NCBI RefSeq assembly: GCF_011694815.1
Contig: NZ_CP050177.1
Location: 5,000,001-5,064,000, forward strand
Length of the DNA: 64,000 nt
Direction: 5' to 3'
Origin: Streptomyces liangshanensis
Lineage (GTDB): Bacteria > Actinomycetota > Actinomycetes > Streptomycetales > Streptomycetaceae
Part shown: one piece after another, positions 47,945 through 56,389 of the stretch
Numbering within the stretch: position 1 is the first letter of the stretch
Layout of the letters: each line of letters begins with the position of its first letter
Translations under genes and position numbers: made by a program
The notes under the pieces: model-generated
The model's input: only the letters and a program-made list of their open reading frames with translations
Told to the model about the DNA's origin: nothing
Databases searched by the model: none

Positions 47945-48604
47945 ATGACCAAAAAGACGCGGATCCGCGTGGCGCGCATCGCGGCAGGCGCGGTGATCGC
48001 CGCCGGCGCATCGCTGACCGTCGCGGGCGTGGCCCAGGCGACCAGCAGCTCCACGACCGTTGACATCGGCCTCGGCATCGACGACGCGCCGACGGACCCG
48101 GTGACGGAAATTCCCGACCCGCCCACTACGCCGCCGGTGGACCCGCCGTCGACCCCGCCGGTGGACCCGCCCAGCACCCCGCCGGTGGACCCGCCGTCCA
48201 CTCCTCCGGTGGACCCGCCCAGCACCCCGCCGGTGGACCCGCCGTCGACCCCGCCGGTGGACCCGCCCACCGACAAGCCGACGGACAAGCCGACCGACGA
48301 CCCGACCTCCAAGCCCACCGAGGCCGGTGGTAGCGGCACGAGCGGCGGCACCGGCAACGGCGGCACCGGTACGGACGGCGGCGCCGGTGCGAACGGTGGC
48401 ACGGGCGGCTCCACCGGTGGTGGCGCCGACACCGACAGCCTCGGCTCCCAGCCGGTGCAGCAGGGTGAGGCCAAGGAGGAGCTGGCGGAGACCGGGGCCT
48501 TCGAGACCACGTTCCTGGTGATCGGCGCCGCGACCATGATCGCGGGTGGCATCGGCTTCCGGATGCTGCCGCGTCTGGTCGGCGGCGGACGGGCCGCCGT
48601 CTAA
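47945..48604 (+). CDS. Cell-wall-anchored surface protein with LAETG sortase motif
   Basis: This 219-aa protein is read from ATG (MTKKTRIRVARIAAG). The signal peptide covers residues 1-32 (cleavage probably after AQA). Residues about 62-109 are six copies of TPPVDPPS, followed by TDKP/Gly-rich linkers. It ends with the sortase signal LAETG (180-184), a hydrophobic helix and a basic tail (RMLPRLVGGGR). LAxTG is the signature of class E sortases in Streptomyces. The mature protein is almost all low-complexity, so it is likely a stalk or spacer, not an enzyme. Confidence 0.9.
   Translation: MTKKTRIRVARIAAGAVIAAGASLTVAGVAQATSSSTTVDIGLGIDDAPTDPVTEIPDPPTTPPVDPPSTPPVDPPSTPPVDPPSTPPVDPPSTPPVDPPSTPPVDPPTDKPTDKPTDDPTSKPTEAGGSGTSGGTGNGGTGTDGGAGANGGTGGSTGGGADTDSLGSQPVQQGEAKEELAETGAFETTFLVIGAATMIAGGIGFRMLPRLVGGGRAAV
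48128..48271 (+). repeat. 24-bp tandem repeat, six copies, in the surface-protein gene
   Basis: Six units of ACSCCGCCGGTGGACCCGCC-NNN encode TPPVDPPS. Copies alternate: units 1, 3 and 5 end in CCG TC(G/C), units 2, 4 and 6 in CCC AGC/ACC, so the array looks like a 48-bp unit repeated three times. Such repeats change length easily. Confidence 0.9.
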
Positions 48605-48637
48605 GGACGTACGGCACGACGTCACGACGTGACATAC

Positions 48638-48677
48638 GGAAGGGCCCGGACACCGTGCATGGTGTCCGGGCCCTTCC
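48638..48677. terminator. Bidirectional terminator between convergent genes
   Basis: A perfect 17-bp stem (arms 48638-48654 and 48661-48677, loop GTGCAT) lies between the surface-protein gene and the convergent zinc-ribbon gene. Confidence 0.88.
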
Positions 48678-48694
48678 CACGTTCGCGAAGCGCG

Positions 48695-48889
48695 CTACGC
48701 GGTCTGCTGCACCGCCACGAAGGCCACCGCCGCGAGCAGCACGACGATCATCGTCAGCAGGGCCATCGGGCTCAGGCCGCCGAAGGGCCCCTCCTGCTGG
48801 AGGCGCTCCCGGTTCGCCCGGCAGACGCGGCACCTGCCCTCACTGACGGGTCCCGCGCAGTTGGCGCACACCAATCGGTCGTAGGTCAT
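48695..48889 (-). CDS. Small zinc-ribbon membrane protein
   Basis: This 64-aa protein starts at [11 protein letters not shown]; an ATG two codons upstream is too close to the GGAGGA ribosome-binding site. Two CxxC knuckles (CANC at about 8-11 and CRVC at about 20-23) form a likely zinc ribbon. A linker and one C-terminal transmembrane helix follow ([19 protein letters not shown]). It is divergent from ftsE and convergent with the surface-protein gene. I do not recognise a named family; the architecture suggests a membrane-tethered zinc-ribbon microprotein. Confidence 0.8.
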   Translation of the reverse strand: MTYDRLVCANCAGPVSEGRCRVCRANRERLQQEGPFGGLSPMALLTMIVVLLAAVAFVAVQQTA

Positions 48890-49160
48890 GCGCATTCCTC
48901 CTCACCGCGCGGCGGAGCCGCAGCCAGTGTCTCCCCGCTCAACGCTCGGGGAATCGCGACTGTTCCCCTTACCACTCTGCCAGTTCCCGGCCGTTTCGGC
49001 GCGCCCGGCCGGTTTCCGGTGTGACCGCTCCCACTGGCGGACGACGCGCATCCGTGATAAATCGCCCAAGCCCGTCCCAACCTCCGGTGCGGACTGCGCG
49101 CGCCAGTCGGGTTCGCGTAAGGTCACGCACACCTGCTCCCGGCCGACCGTGGTGTATCTC

Positions 49161-49850
49161 GTGATTCGATTCGACAACGTCTCCAAGACCTACCCGAAGC
49201 AGAACCGCCCCGCGCTGCGTGATGTCTCCCTCGACATCGAGAAGGGGGAGTTCGTCTTCCTCGTCGGCTCGTCCGGTTCCGGCAAGTCGACGTTCCTGAG
49301 ACTGATCCTCCGCGAGGAGCGCACGAGCACCGGCATGGTGCACGTCCTCGGCAAGGACCTGGCACGCCTGTCCAACTGGAAGGTGCCCCAGATGCGCCGC
49401 CAGCTCGGCACCGTCTTCCAGGACTTCCGGCTGCTGCCGAACAAGACCGTCGCGCAGAACGTGGCGTTCGCGCAGGAGGTCATCGGCAAGTCCCGCGGCG
49501 AGACCCGCAAGTCCGTCCCGCAGGTCCTCGACCTGGTCGGACTCGGCGGCAAGGAGGACCGGATGCCCGGCGAGCTCTCCGGTGGTGAGCAGCAGCGCGT
49601 CGCCATCGCGCGGGCCTTCGTGAACCGCCCCATGCTGCTGATCGCGGACGAGCCGACCGGTAACCTCGACCCGCAGACCTCCGTGGGCATCATGAAGCTG
49701 CTCGACCGCATCAACCGCACCGGCACCACCGTGCTGATGGCCACGCACGACCAGAACATCGTCGACCAGATGCGCAAGCGCGTGCTGGAACTCGACCAGG
49801 GCCGCCTGGTACGCGACCAGGTGCGCGGCGTCTACGGCTACCAGCACTGA
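49161..49850 (+). CDS. ftsE: Cell-division ATP-binding protein FtsE
   Basis: This 229-aa protein is read from GTG 49161 ([17 protein letters not shown]); GTG codons at 49149 and 49152 are alternatives, but the chosen start gives the normal family length. Walker A is GSSGSGKST (Lys42), the signature is LSGGEQQR and Walker B is [12 protein letters not shown]. It forms the FtsEX complex with the membrane protein encoded next, an ABC-like machine that transmits ATP hydrolysis across the membrane to switch on peptidoglycan hydrolases at division sites. Confidence 0.96.
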   Translation: MIRFDNVSKTYPKQNRPALRDVSLDIEKGEFVFLVGSSGSGKSTFLRLILREERTSTGMVHVLGKDLARLSNWKVPQMRRQLGTVFQDFRLLPNKTVAQNVAFAQEVIGKSRGETRKSVPQVLDLVGLGGKEDRMPGELSGGEQQRVAIARAFVNRPMLLIADEPTGNLDPQTSVGIMKLLDRINRTGTTVLMATHDQNIVDQMRKRVLELDQGRLVRDQVRGVYGYQH

Positions 49851-49932
49851 GCACCGCCGTGTCGCGTACGGGACGGTGAGCACGATCGCAGTGAGCACGA
49901 CCGCATTGAGCACCGAAAGCTGAAAGGACGCC

Positions 49933-50853
49933 ATGCGCGCCCAGTTCGTCCTGTCGGAGATCGGCGTCGGCCTCCGCCGCAATCTCACGATGACCTTCGC
50001 CGTCATCATCTCCGTGGCCCTCTCGCTCGCCCTGTTCGGCGGCGCGCTGCTCATGCGCGATCAGGTCAGCACGATGAAGGACTACTGGTACGACAAGGTC
50101 AACGTCTCCATCTTCCTCTGCAACAAGGGAGATGTGACGACGTCGCCGCAGTGCACCAAGGGCGCGGTCACGACGGAGCAGCGGGACCAGATCGAGGCCG
50201 ATCTGAAGAAGATGACGACCATCGTCGAGACCGTCCACTACGAGGACGCGGACGAGGCGTACAAGCACTACAAGGAGCAGTACGGCGACTCCCCGCTGGC
50301 GGCCACGATCACGCCGGACCAGATGCCGGAGTCGTTCCGCGTCAAGCTCAAGGACCCCGAGAAGTACAAGGTGGTGGCGACCGCCTTCGCGGGACGGGAC
50401 GGGGTCCAGTCCGTCCAGGACCAGCGCGACATCCTCCAGAACCTGTTCGGGCTGATGCAGGGCATGAACGTCGCCGCGCTCTTCGTCATGGCGCTGATGC
50501 TGGTCATCGCCATCATGCTGATCGTCAACACCGTGCGGGTGTCGGCGTTCAGCCGCAGGCGTGAGACGGGGATCATGCGCCTGGTGGGCGCCTCCAGCTT
50601 CTACATCCAGATGCCGTTCATCATGGAGGCCGCGTTCGCCGGGCTGCTCGGCGGTGTGGTCGCCTGCGCGATGCTGCTCCTCGGGCGCTACTTCCTGATC
50701 GATCATGGCCTTGATCTGTCGCACAAGATGGAACTCGTCAACTTCATCGGCTGGGACGCCGTGCTGACCAAGCTCCCGCTGGTCCTGGCGATCGCGCTGC
50801 TGATGCCCGCCCTCGCCGCTTTCATCGCGTTGCGCAAGTACCTCAGGGTGTGA
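49933..50853 (+). CDS. ftsX: Cell-division membrane protein FtsX
   Basis: This 306-aa protein starts at ATG with AAAGGA 6 nt upstream. It has four membrane helices: one near residue 20-45, then an extracytoplasmic loop of about 120 residues (CNKGDVTTSPQCTKG, with two cysteines that could form a disulfide), and three near the C-terminus (FVMALMLVIAIMLIVNTVRV and two more). The conserved RRRETGIMRLVGASSFYIQMPF sits between helices. It works with FtsE to control cell-wall hydrolases. Confidence 0.96.
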   Translation: MRAQFVLSEIGVGLRRNLTMTFAVIISVALSLALFGGALLMRDQVSTMKDYWYDKVNVSIFLCNKGDVTTSPQCTKGAVTTEQRDQIEADLKKMTTIVETVHYEDADEAYKHYKEQYGDSPLAATITPDQMPESFRVKLKDPEKYKVVATAFAGRDGVQSVQDQRDILQNLFGLMQGMNVAALFVMALMLVIAIMLIVNTVRVSAFSRRRETGIMRLVGASSFYIQMPFIMEAAFAGLLGGVVACAMLLLGRYFLIDHGLDLSHKMELVNFIGWDAVLTKLPLVLAIALLMPALAAFIALRKYLRV

Positions 50854-50858
50854 CAAGT

Positions 50859-50884
50859 GCCCCTGGCGTCGTGTCGCCAAGGGC
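50859..50884 (+). terminator. Terminator-like hairpin after ftsX
   Basis: GCCCCTGGCG and CGCCAAGGGC pair over 9 of 10 positions with a six-base loop, five bases after the ftsX stop. No T-run follows. Confidence 0.45.
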
Positions 50885-50907
50885 CCGTCCGCCGGGGGGC
50901 GTTGTCC

Positions 50908-50913
50908 TAGACT
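50908..50913 (+). promoter_or_regulatory. Candidate -10 element, leaderless S41 protease gene
   Basis: TAGACT is followed by seven bases and the ATG at 50921, with no Shine-Dalgarno. Confidence 0.4.
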
Positions 50914-50920
50914 CAACGCC

Positions 50921-52096
50921 ATGTCGGGCTCCGAGTTGCATCACAGACCCCGCGGCGTCCGTCGCGGCGCGGCCCTGACCTTGGTCTTCGCCAGTGTGCT
51001 GGCCACGGCGGCGGCGACGAACTCCCTGCCGCGCAGCGACGAGAAATCGCCGGCGCTGCCGCTGCGCGCCGCCTCCTCGACGGTGCACGGCGAGGACGTC
51101 GCCCGGGCCGCCGCCGAGGCCATGGCAGACGGCAAGTCGGCCACGGAAGCGGCCGAGGAGGTCGTCAGCCGCAGCGGTGACCGCTGGGGCGCGGTGTACG
51201 ACAAGAGTGAGTACGAGGAGTTCGAGCAGGGCCTCGACGGCCGGTACACCGGGGTCGGGCTCGCGGCCCGGGGCGCGGCGGGCGGCCTGGTCGAGGTGAC
51301 CCGGGTCCAGCCGGGGGCGCCCGCGGACCGGGCGGGCATCAGGGCCGGGGACACCGTACGGACCGTCGACGGCGCGTCCGTCGCGAAGCGGCCCGTGACG
51401 GAGGTCATGGCCCTGCTGCGCGGCGACAGCGAGACGAAGAGCGCGCGGCCCGGTTCCGCCGTGGTGCTGGGTCTGGAGCGGGGCGGGCGGCACTTGACCC
51501 GTACGGTACGCAGGGCCGAGCTGACCACCGAGTCGGTCACGGTCGCCACGCTCGCGGGCGGCGCCCGGCTGATCAAGGTCGAGTCGTTCACCAAGGGCAC
51601 GGGCGCGCGGGTACGGGACGCGGTGCTGGACGCCCCCGCGAAGGCCGGTGTCCTCCTGGACCTGCGGGGCAACGGGGGCGGGCTGGTCTCCGAGGCCGTG
51701 AAGGCCGCCTCCGCGTTCCTGGACGGCGGCCTGGTCGCCACGTACGACATAAACGGGGACCAGCGGGTGTTGAACGCCGATCCGGGGGGAGACACCACCC
51801 GGCCCCTGGTGGTCCTCGTGGACAGCGGCACGATGAGCGCGGCCGAGCTGGTGACGGGGGCGCTCCAGGACCGGGGCCGGTCCATCACGGTCGGCGCGCG
51901 GACCTTCGGGAAGGGCTCGGTGCAGATGCCGAGCAAGCTGCCGGACGGCTCCGTCGCCGAGCTGACCGTCGGGCACTACCGCACGCCGGCCGGCCACGGG
52001 GTCGACGGCCGGGGCATCACCCCCGACGTGCAGGTGAGCGAGCGGGCCCAGGAGCGGGCGCGGACGGTGCTCAGCGGCCTCGGCGGAAATGGTTAA
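50921..52096 (+). CDS. S41-family C-terminal processing protease
   Basis: This 391-aa protein has an N-terminal signal-type hydrophobic segment (residues about 16-35), a PDZ domain (about 105-180; [25 protein letters not shown]) and the S41 catalytic domain. The Ser-Lys dyad is visible: Ser306 in DSGTMSAAE and Lys331 in FGKGSVQ. Such exported proteases trim C-termini of envelope proteins. The position directly after ftsEX suggests a link with division, where FtsEX-regulated hydrolases act, but this is inferred from context. Confidence 0.93.
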   Translation: MSGSELHHRPRGVRRGAALTLVFASVLATAAATNSLPRSDEKSPALPLRAASSTVHGEDVARAAAEAMADGKSATEAAEEVVSRSGDRWGAVYDKSEYEEFEQGLDGRYTGVGLAARGAAGGLVEVTRVQPGAPADRAGIRAGDTVRTVDGASVAKRPVTEVMALLRGDSETKSARPGSAVVLGLERGGRHLTRTVRRAELTTESVTVATLAGGARLIKVESFTKGTGARVRDAVLDAPAKAGVLLDLRGNGGGLVSEAVKAASAFLDGGLVATYDINGDQRVLNADPGGDTTRPLVVLVDSGTMSAAELVTGALQDRGRSITVGARTFGKGSVQMPSKLPDGSVAELTVGHYRTPAGHGVDGRGITPDVQVSERAQERARTVLSGLGGNG

Positions 52097-52131
52097 GGGA
52101 ATCCGCGTCCAGGTGCGAAAATGGAAGGACT

Positions 52132-52611
52132 ATGGCTAAGGAAAAAGGGCGCAAGCTGATCGCGCAGAACAAGAAGGCGCGGCACGACTACCTCATCATC
52201 GACACGTACGAGTGCGGCATGGTGCTGACCGGCACCGAGGTGAAGTCCCTGCGCCAGGGGCGGGCGTCGCTGACGGACGGGTTCGTCCAGATCGACGGCG
52301 GCGAGGCCTGGCTGCACAACGTGCACGTACCGGAGTACACGCAGGGGACGTGGACCAACCACAGTGCCCGGCGGAAGCGGAAGCTCCTGATGCACCGGCT
52401 GGAGATCGACAAGCTGGACTCCAAGTCGAGCGAGTCCGGGCACACGATCGTGCCGCTGGCCATGTACTTCAAGGACGGCCGGGCGAAGATCGAGATCGCG
52501 CTGGCGAAGGGCAAGAAGGAGTACGACAAGCGGCAGACGCTGCGGGAGAAGCAGGACCTGCGCGAGACGAACCGCGCGATCGCGGCGGTCAAGCGGAAGC
52601 AGCGGGCCTGA
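52132..52611 (+). CDS. smpB: SsrA-binding protein SmpB
   Basis: This 159-aa protein binds tmRNA and takes it to stalled ribosomes for trans-translation. Family signatures: [34 protein letters not shown] written as a beta-barrel core (residues about 10-45), [17 protein letters not shown], and the basic C-terminal tail that reads the empty mRNA channel ([26 protein letters not shown]). The ssrA gene follows 125 bases later, the expected pairing. Confidence 0.98.
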   Translation: MAKEKGRKLIAQNKKARHDYLIIDTYECGMVLTGTEVKSLRQGRASLTDGFVQIDGGEAWLHNVHVPEYTQGTWTNHSARRKRKLLMHRLEIDKLDSKSSESGHTIVPLAMYFKDGRAKIEIALAKGKKEYDKRQTLREKQDLRETNRAIAAVKRKQRA

Positions 52612-52624
52612 CGCCTCGGCCCGC

Positions 52625-52647
52625 TTCCCGGCCCACCGCGCCGGGAA
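52625..52647 (+). terminator. Hairpin after smpB
   Basis: TTCCCGG and CCGGGAA pair over seven bases around a nine-base loop, 14 bases after the smpB stop and before the tmRNA promoter. The stem is weak. Confidence 0.4.
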
Positions 52648-52653
52648 TACGCG

Positions 52654-52682
52654 TGGACCGGGCTCGGTTGATCACGTAGGAT
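52654..52682 (+). promoter_or_regulatory. Candidate promoter of the tmRNA gene
   Basis: TGGACC (52654-52659) and TAGGAT (52677-52682) are separated by 17 bases, fitting the housekeeping sigma factor. Transcription would start near 52690 and the 5' end would be trimmed to 52737. Confidence 0.5.
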
Positions 52683-52736
52683 GGGCCGTGCACTCCATCG
52701 AGGGTGCATGCAGGAAGCAGTTTGAAAAAACAACAT

Positions 52737-53120
52737 GGGGATGATCGGTTTCGACAGCGGATGTCGAAGCAGGTGAAGCGAGCCGAGGAAGCGGCAATGA
52801 TCTCGTAAACCATATGTCGCAAACTATAATCGCCACTTCTAAGCGCGATTCCTCCGCCTTCGCTCTCGCTGCCTAATTAGCAGCTAGCGAAGACTCCGCG
52901 GAGTGTCAGCCCGGGGCTGTTCCCGACCCGGATCCTGGCATCAACTAGGGAACTAAACTTCTAGGTCCGGTCACGGGACCTGGAAGGAAATCAAACAGTG
53001 ACTGAGCCCGTCGGAGACTTGTCCGTGTGATCTTCGGGGCCGAGAAAATCGCAGCGGACTGCGCTCGGAGAAGCCCTGGTTCTGCACCGTTGGACGCGGG
53101 TTCGATTCCCGCCATCTCCA
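52737..53120 (+). ncRNA. ssrA: Transfer-messenger RNA
   Basis: The tRNA-like ends are GGGGATG (52737-52743) and CATCTCC (53113-53119, one G-U pair), with GGTTCGATTCC as T-loop and discriminator A at 53120. CCA is not encoded. The mRNA-like part resumes at GCC (52832-52834), preceded by the conserved U at -5 and A at -4, and reads ATSKRDSSAFALAA followed by TAA at 52874-52876. The ending ALAA is the usual protease-recognition signal. It lies 125 bases after smpB. Confidence 0.96.
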
Positions 53121-53169
53121 CAAACCCCATGTGAGGCCGAGGCCCCGCTGCTCCCAAGGCAGCGGGGCC

Positions 53170-54396
53170 TCAGTCGTACCCGGGGGCGGGTGTCCCGGCC
53201 CCTGCCCGGACGACCGCCCCTCCGACGACCGCGGCCAGCAGCGCGAGCAGAGCGGCACCCGGCGGTACGAGGTAGCCGAGCGCCGGCCCCAGACGCTCCA
53301 CCGCCCAGCCACCCAGCGCCGACCCGGCCGCGATGCCGCCGAGCAGCGCGGTGACGGCCAGGGTCATGCCCTCGTTCGACCGGCCCGCGGGGGAGAGGCC
53401 CTGGACCGCTCCCATGGCCGTCACCATGGTCGGGGCCGTCGCGGCGCCCGCCAGCAGCAGACTCCCGGCCAGCAACGGCAGCGAACCGGAGAGTGCCGCG
53501 ACCAGGGGGACGGTCAGCAGCGCGGCCATCGCGGCGAGGCACAGCGCCAGCCGGCGGGCGGCCCCGCGCGGTGGTGGCAGCAGGCCCAGCAGCAGGCCGG
53601 CCGCGCACGATCCGCCGGCCTGGAGCGCCAGCAGCGCGCCGCCCGTCCAGGCGGGACGGCCGCCGTCGTCCGCGTGGGCGAGGGTCACCACCTCGGTCGC
53701 GCCGAAGACCCCGCCCGTCGCGAGGAGGACCAGCAGGAGCGCGGTCAGCGCGGGGGAGCGGAGAGGGGTGCGGGCCGCGGCCGTGCCTCCGGAGGGCGGT
53801 GGTTCGGTGGACCGCTGCCGGGCGAGGAACAGGACGCCGGTCAGCAGGAGGGCCGCGCCGGTCAGGGTCCCCGCCTCCGGGAAGAGCGCGGAGCACAGGG
53901 TGGCGGCCAGGAGCGGGCCCAGCATGAAGCACAGTTCGTCCGCGGCCTGTTCGAAGGAGCGGGCGGTGTGCCGGGCGGCCCGGTGCTCCGGGGTGTCCTC
54001 ACCGAACAGGAAGACCCAGCGCGCGCGGGACATGCCGCCCGTGTTGGGCATGGCGGCGGTCGCGGCGTACGCGGCGAAGAGCGTCCAGTCCGGCGCGCGG
54101 TGACGGACGCAGAGCAGCAGGGCGAGCGAGCCGAGGACGGCCGACACGGCGGCGGGGACGGCGACCCGGGCCTGGCCGTGCCGGTCGACCAGGCGGGCCA
54201 CCCCGGGGGCGACGAGCGCGGTGACGGCGAGGCCGGTGGCGGTGACGGCCCCGGCGAGGGCGTACGAGTGCCGCTGTCCGGCGATCATGATCACGGCGCT
54301 GACCGTGAACATCCCGGCCGGGAGGCGTGCCAGCAGGGATCCGGCGGTGAAGGCGAGGGCGCCCCGGGGCGCGAAGAGTACGGCGTACGGATTCAC
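53170..54396 (-). CDS. MFS transporter
   Basis: This 408-aa protein is read from GTG 54396 (VNPYAVLFAPRGALAF) with GAGGGTGGG upstream. It has 12 hydrophobic helices in two halves; motif A is represented by VARLVDRHGQARV after helix 2. It is a major-facilitator exporter of the drug/metabolite type; the substrate is unknown. It is divergent from a LysR-type gene, with CAACAC and GTGTTG arms in the shared promoter region, which suggests local control. Confidence 0.9.
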   Translation of the reverse strand: MNPYAVLFAPRGALAFTAGSLLARLPAGMFTVSAVIMIAGQRHSYALAGAVTATGLAVTALVAPGVARLVDRHGQARVAVPAAVSAVLGSLALLLCVRHRAPDWTLFAAYAATAAMPNTGGMSRARWVFLFGEDTPEHRAARHTARSFEQAADELCFMLGPLLAATLCSALFPEAGTLTGAALLLTGVLFLARQRSTEPPPSGGTAAARTPLRSPALTALLLVLLATGGVFGATEVVTLAHADDGGRPAWTGGALLALQAGGSCAAGLLLGLLPPPRGAARRLALCLAAMAALLTVPLVAALSGSLPLLAGSLLLAGAATAPTMVTAMGAVQGLSPAGRSNEGMTLAVTALLGGIAAGSALGGWAVERLGPALGYLVPPGAALLALLAAVVGGAVVRAGAGTPAPGYD

Positions 54397-54430
54397 GCGC
54401 CCACCCTCGCGGCGCGCGCGGGGCGTGGTC

Positions 54431-54467
54431 CAACACCTGATCGGTGGCCCTTCACGCACCTGTGTTG
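54431..54467. promoter_or_regulatory. Dyad in the MFS/LysR divergent promoter
   Basis: CAACAC (54431-54436) and GTGTTG (54462-54467) form an inverted pair with a 25-base spacer between the two divergent genes. It could be a LysR-type binding site; the spacer is long, so confidence is low. Confidence 0.35.
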
Positions 54468-54480
54468 TTGAATGCGGCGG

Positions 54481-55428
54481 ATGTCCCGAGACATCGACCC
54501 CCGACTCCTCCGCGCCTTCGTGACCGCCGCCGAGGAGCTGCACTTCACCCGGGCCGCCGCCCGGCTGTACGTCGCCCAACAGGCCCTCAGCCGTGACATC
54601 CGGCGTCTGGAAGGGGAGTTGGGCGCCGAGCTGTTCGTCAGGACCACCCGGCGGGTGGCGCTCACGGCGGACGGTGAGCGGCTTCTCCCGTACGCCCGAG
54701 GGGTGTTGGCCGCGCAGGACCGGCTGCGCGCGGCCGCCGCCGAGGGACCGCGGCCGTTGCTCGTGGACCTCAACTCCGAGGGGCTGACCTCCGGCCGGGT
54801 GCTGGCGCGCGCCCGTGAACTCGCGCCGGACCACGAGCTGATGGCGCGCTTCGAGAGCGGATTGACCGGCGCCGCCGCCGAGATCCTCGCCGGCCGGCTC
54901 GACGTGTCGTTCGGGTACGCCGACGGGCTCGCGCCCGGGCTGCGCGCCGGGCTGCGGAGCCAACTGGTGCGGTACGAGCCGATGGCCGTCCTGTTGCCCT
55001 ACGACCATCCGCTGGCCGGTCGCGCCGAGGTGCCGCTCGCCGCGCTCGCCGGGGAGCGGGTGTACGCGGGGGCCGGCAACCCGCGGACGGCGGAGTGGAC
55101 GGAATTGGCCCGGCAGCTCTTCGCGGGGCGCTCGATCGCGGTCGCGGAGCCGGCGCCGATGGCCGTGGGGCGGGAGGAGTTCCGGCGGATCATGGCGAAA
55201 CATCGCACGCCCGTTCTCACGGTGGTGGATTCGCCGGAGATGCCGGGATCGGTGCTGCGGCCGCTCGTCGAACCCGTACCCCTGTCACCCGTGTTCCTGG
55301 TGTGGCGGGAGGGGCTGAAACACGCCGGTGTGGCCGCCCTGCGGGCCGCCGCGGCCGAACTGGGCCGGAGCGGTGGGTGGCTTGAAGTGTTACCCGCGAG
55401 TTGGGTTCCTCGCGCGCCACAGCACTGA
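54481..55428 (+). CDS. LysR-family transcriptional regulator
   Basis: This protein is 315 aa from ATG 54481 (MSRDIDPRLLRAFVTAAEEL); an ATG three codons upstream is possible. The N-terminal winged helix-turn-helix is classical (LHFTRAAARLYVAQQALSRDIRRLEGELGAELFVR, residues about 20-54), followed by the periplasmic-binding-protein-like effector domain. It is divergent from the MFS gene, the normal layout for a LysR regulator and its target. The effector is unknown. Confidence 0.93.
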   Translation: MSRDIDPRLLRAFVTAAEELHFTRAAARLYVAQQALSRDIRRLEGELGAELFVRTTRRVALTADGERLLPYARGVLAAQDRLRAAAAEGPRPLLVDLNSEGLTSGRVLARARELAPDHELMARFESGLTGAAAEILAGRLDVSFGYADGLAPGLRAGLRSQLVRYEPMAVLLPYDHPLAGRAEVPLAALAGERVYAGAGNPRTAEWTELARQLFAGRSIAVAEPAPMAVGREEFRRIMAKHRTPVLTVVDSPEMPGSVLRPLVEPVPLSPVFLVWREGLKHAGVAALRAAAAELGRSGGWLEVLPASWVPRAPQH

Positions 55429-55433
55429 TGCAT

Positions 55434-55465
55434 GGTGTCCGTCAAGCCGAGGTACGGAGGACACC
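55434..55465 (+). promoter_or_regulatory. Inverted repeat between the lysR-type gene and matA
   Basis: GGTGTCC (55434-55440) and GGACACC (55459-55465) are perfect 7-base arms around an 18-base spacer, six bases after the lysR-type stop. It could terminate that gene or act as an operator for matAB. Confidence 0.45.
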
Positions 55466-55585
55466 TCCTTGCGCTACATTCGTCGTCCGGGTGCGGTGTG
55501 GTAGGGGGCATTCCGGTTCAGGTGGGGGCCTGGGCCGACGGCATGCCCGGCCAATCGATTGCGCACCCAAGACAGCCAGTGGGGG

Positions 55586-56389
55586 ATGTGCGCCGTAGTG
55601 GAAAAGTGGCTGAATGATGCCCGAATCGGGCATACACATGAGCCGATTGATGTCACTATCGAACTGGATGGCCTGGGCCGTCAGCTCTCCGAACTGCCCG
55701 TCGGCGCCCACCCCGCGCAGGAGTCAGGTCCTGCGCGGGAGGGTCAGGGGGGCGGTTCGGAGGGGCCCGTGTTCGTCGACGCCAGCGGTCGGCGGAGCAA
55801 GAAGTTCCGGCGGGCCGGCTGGGTCGTGGCGATAGCCTGCGCCTGTTACGCGGTGATGCTGGGGGCCGCGGTCATAGGTGGCAGCTCCAGCGCGCCGTGG
55901 CTGAAAATACCCGGTCTCGCGGACGAGAAGAAGTCCGATACGGTCGAGAACAGGCCAGCTCCGACACCGAGCCGATCAGGTTCGCACGCGCCGGGCGTTC
56001 CGGTGGCCCTGCCCACCGCCACGGACTCCAACGGAGTGGTCGTTCCCGGCCCTTCGGGCAGCGCCCCGCCCGGCGCCACCGGCACACCCGCCCCCGGCGT
56101 CTCGAAGCCCGGGGCCACCGTCAAGGCCCCGACGGGCGGCGCCGGAACGGCCGCCGCCGCGGGGGGAGCGGGAGCGGCGGGAGGCACCGGCGGTACGGGC
56201 CCGGTCACCGGAGCCCCGTCCGTACCCCCGGTCGACGACCCCGGCACCGCGGCCGGGAGCAGTGGCGGCGCGTCGCCGCCGGTCTCGCCGGACCCGAGCA
56301 CGCCGCCGCCGGACCCGAGCACCTCCCCGGCCGCCCCGCCGCCGGACGGGACCGGGGCCCAGCAGGTGGCCGCGGAAGGGGCGAACTAG
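55586..56389 (+). CDS. matA: MatA-like membrane protein
   Basis: This protein has 267 aa if read from ATG 55586 (MCAVVEKWLNDARIGH); GTG 55598 is an alternative. The first 70 residues are a conserved cytoplasmic segment. One transmembrane helix follows (WVVAIACACYAVMLGAAVIGG, residues about 80-100), then a Pro/Gly/Ala/Ser-rich extracytoplasmic region. It ends directly before matB. The matAB genes of Streptomyces control mycelial aggregation through an extracellular poly-N-acetylglucosamine-like glycan. The name rests on synteny and partner, not on a domain match. Confidence 0.8.
   Translation: MCAVVEKWLNDARIGHTHEPIDVTIELDGLGRQLSELPVGAHPAQESGPAREGQGGGSEGPVFVDASGRRSKKFRRAGWVVAIACACYAVMLGAAVIGGSSSAPWLKIPGLADEKKSDTVENRPAPTPSRSGSHAPGVPVALPTATDSNGVVVPGPSGSAPPGATGTPAPGVSKPGATVKAPTGGAGTAAAAGGAGAAGGTGGTGPVTGAPSVPPVDDPGTAAGSSGGASPPVSPDPSTPPPDPSTSPAAPPPDGTGAQQVAAEGAN

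Noticed and set aside
48128..48271. CRISPR-like appearance of the regularly spaced repeats
   Set aside because: The units are directly adjacent without spacers and encode an in-frame protein repeat.
52816..52840. GCA (at 52819) as tmRNA resume codon
   Set aside because: That frame meets TAA after seven codons and lacks the U(-5)A(-4) context; GCC at 52832 has the context and gives a tag ending in ALAA.
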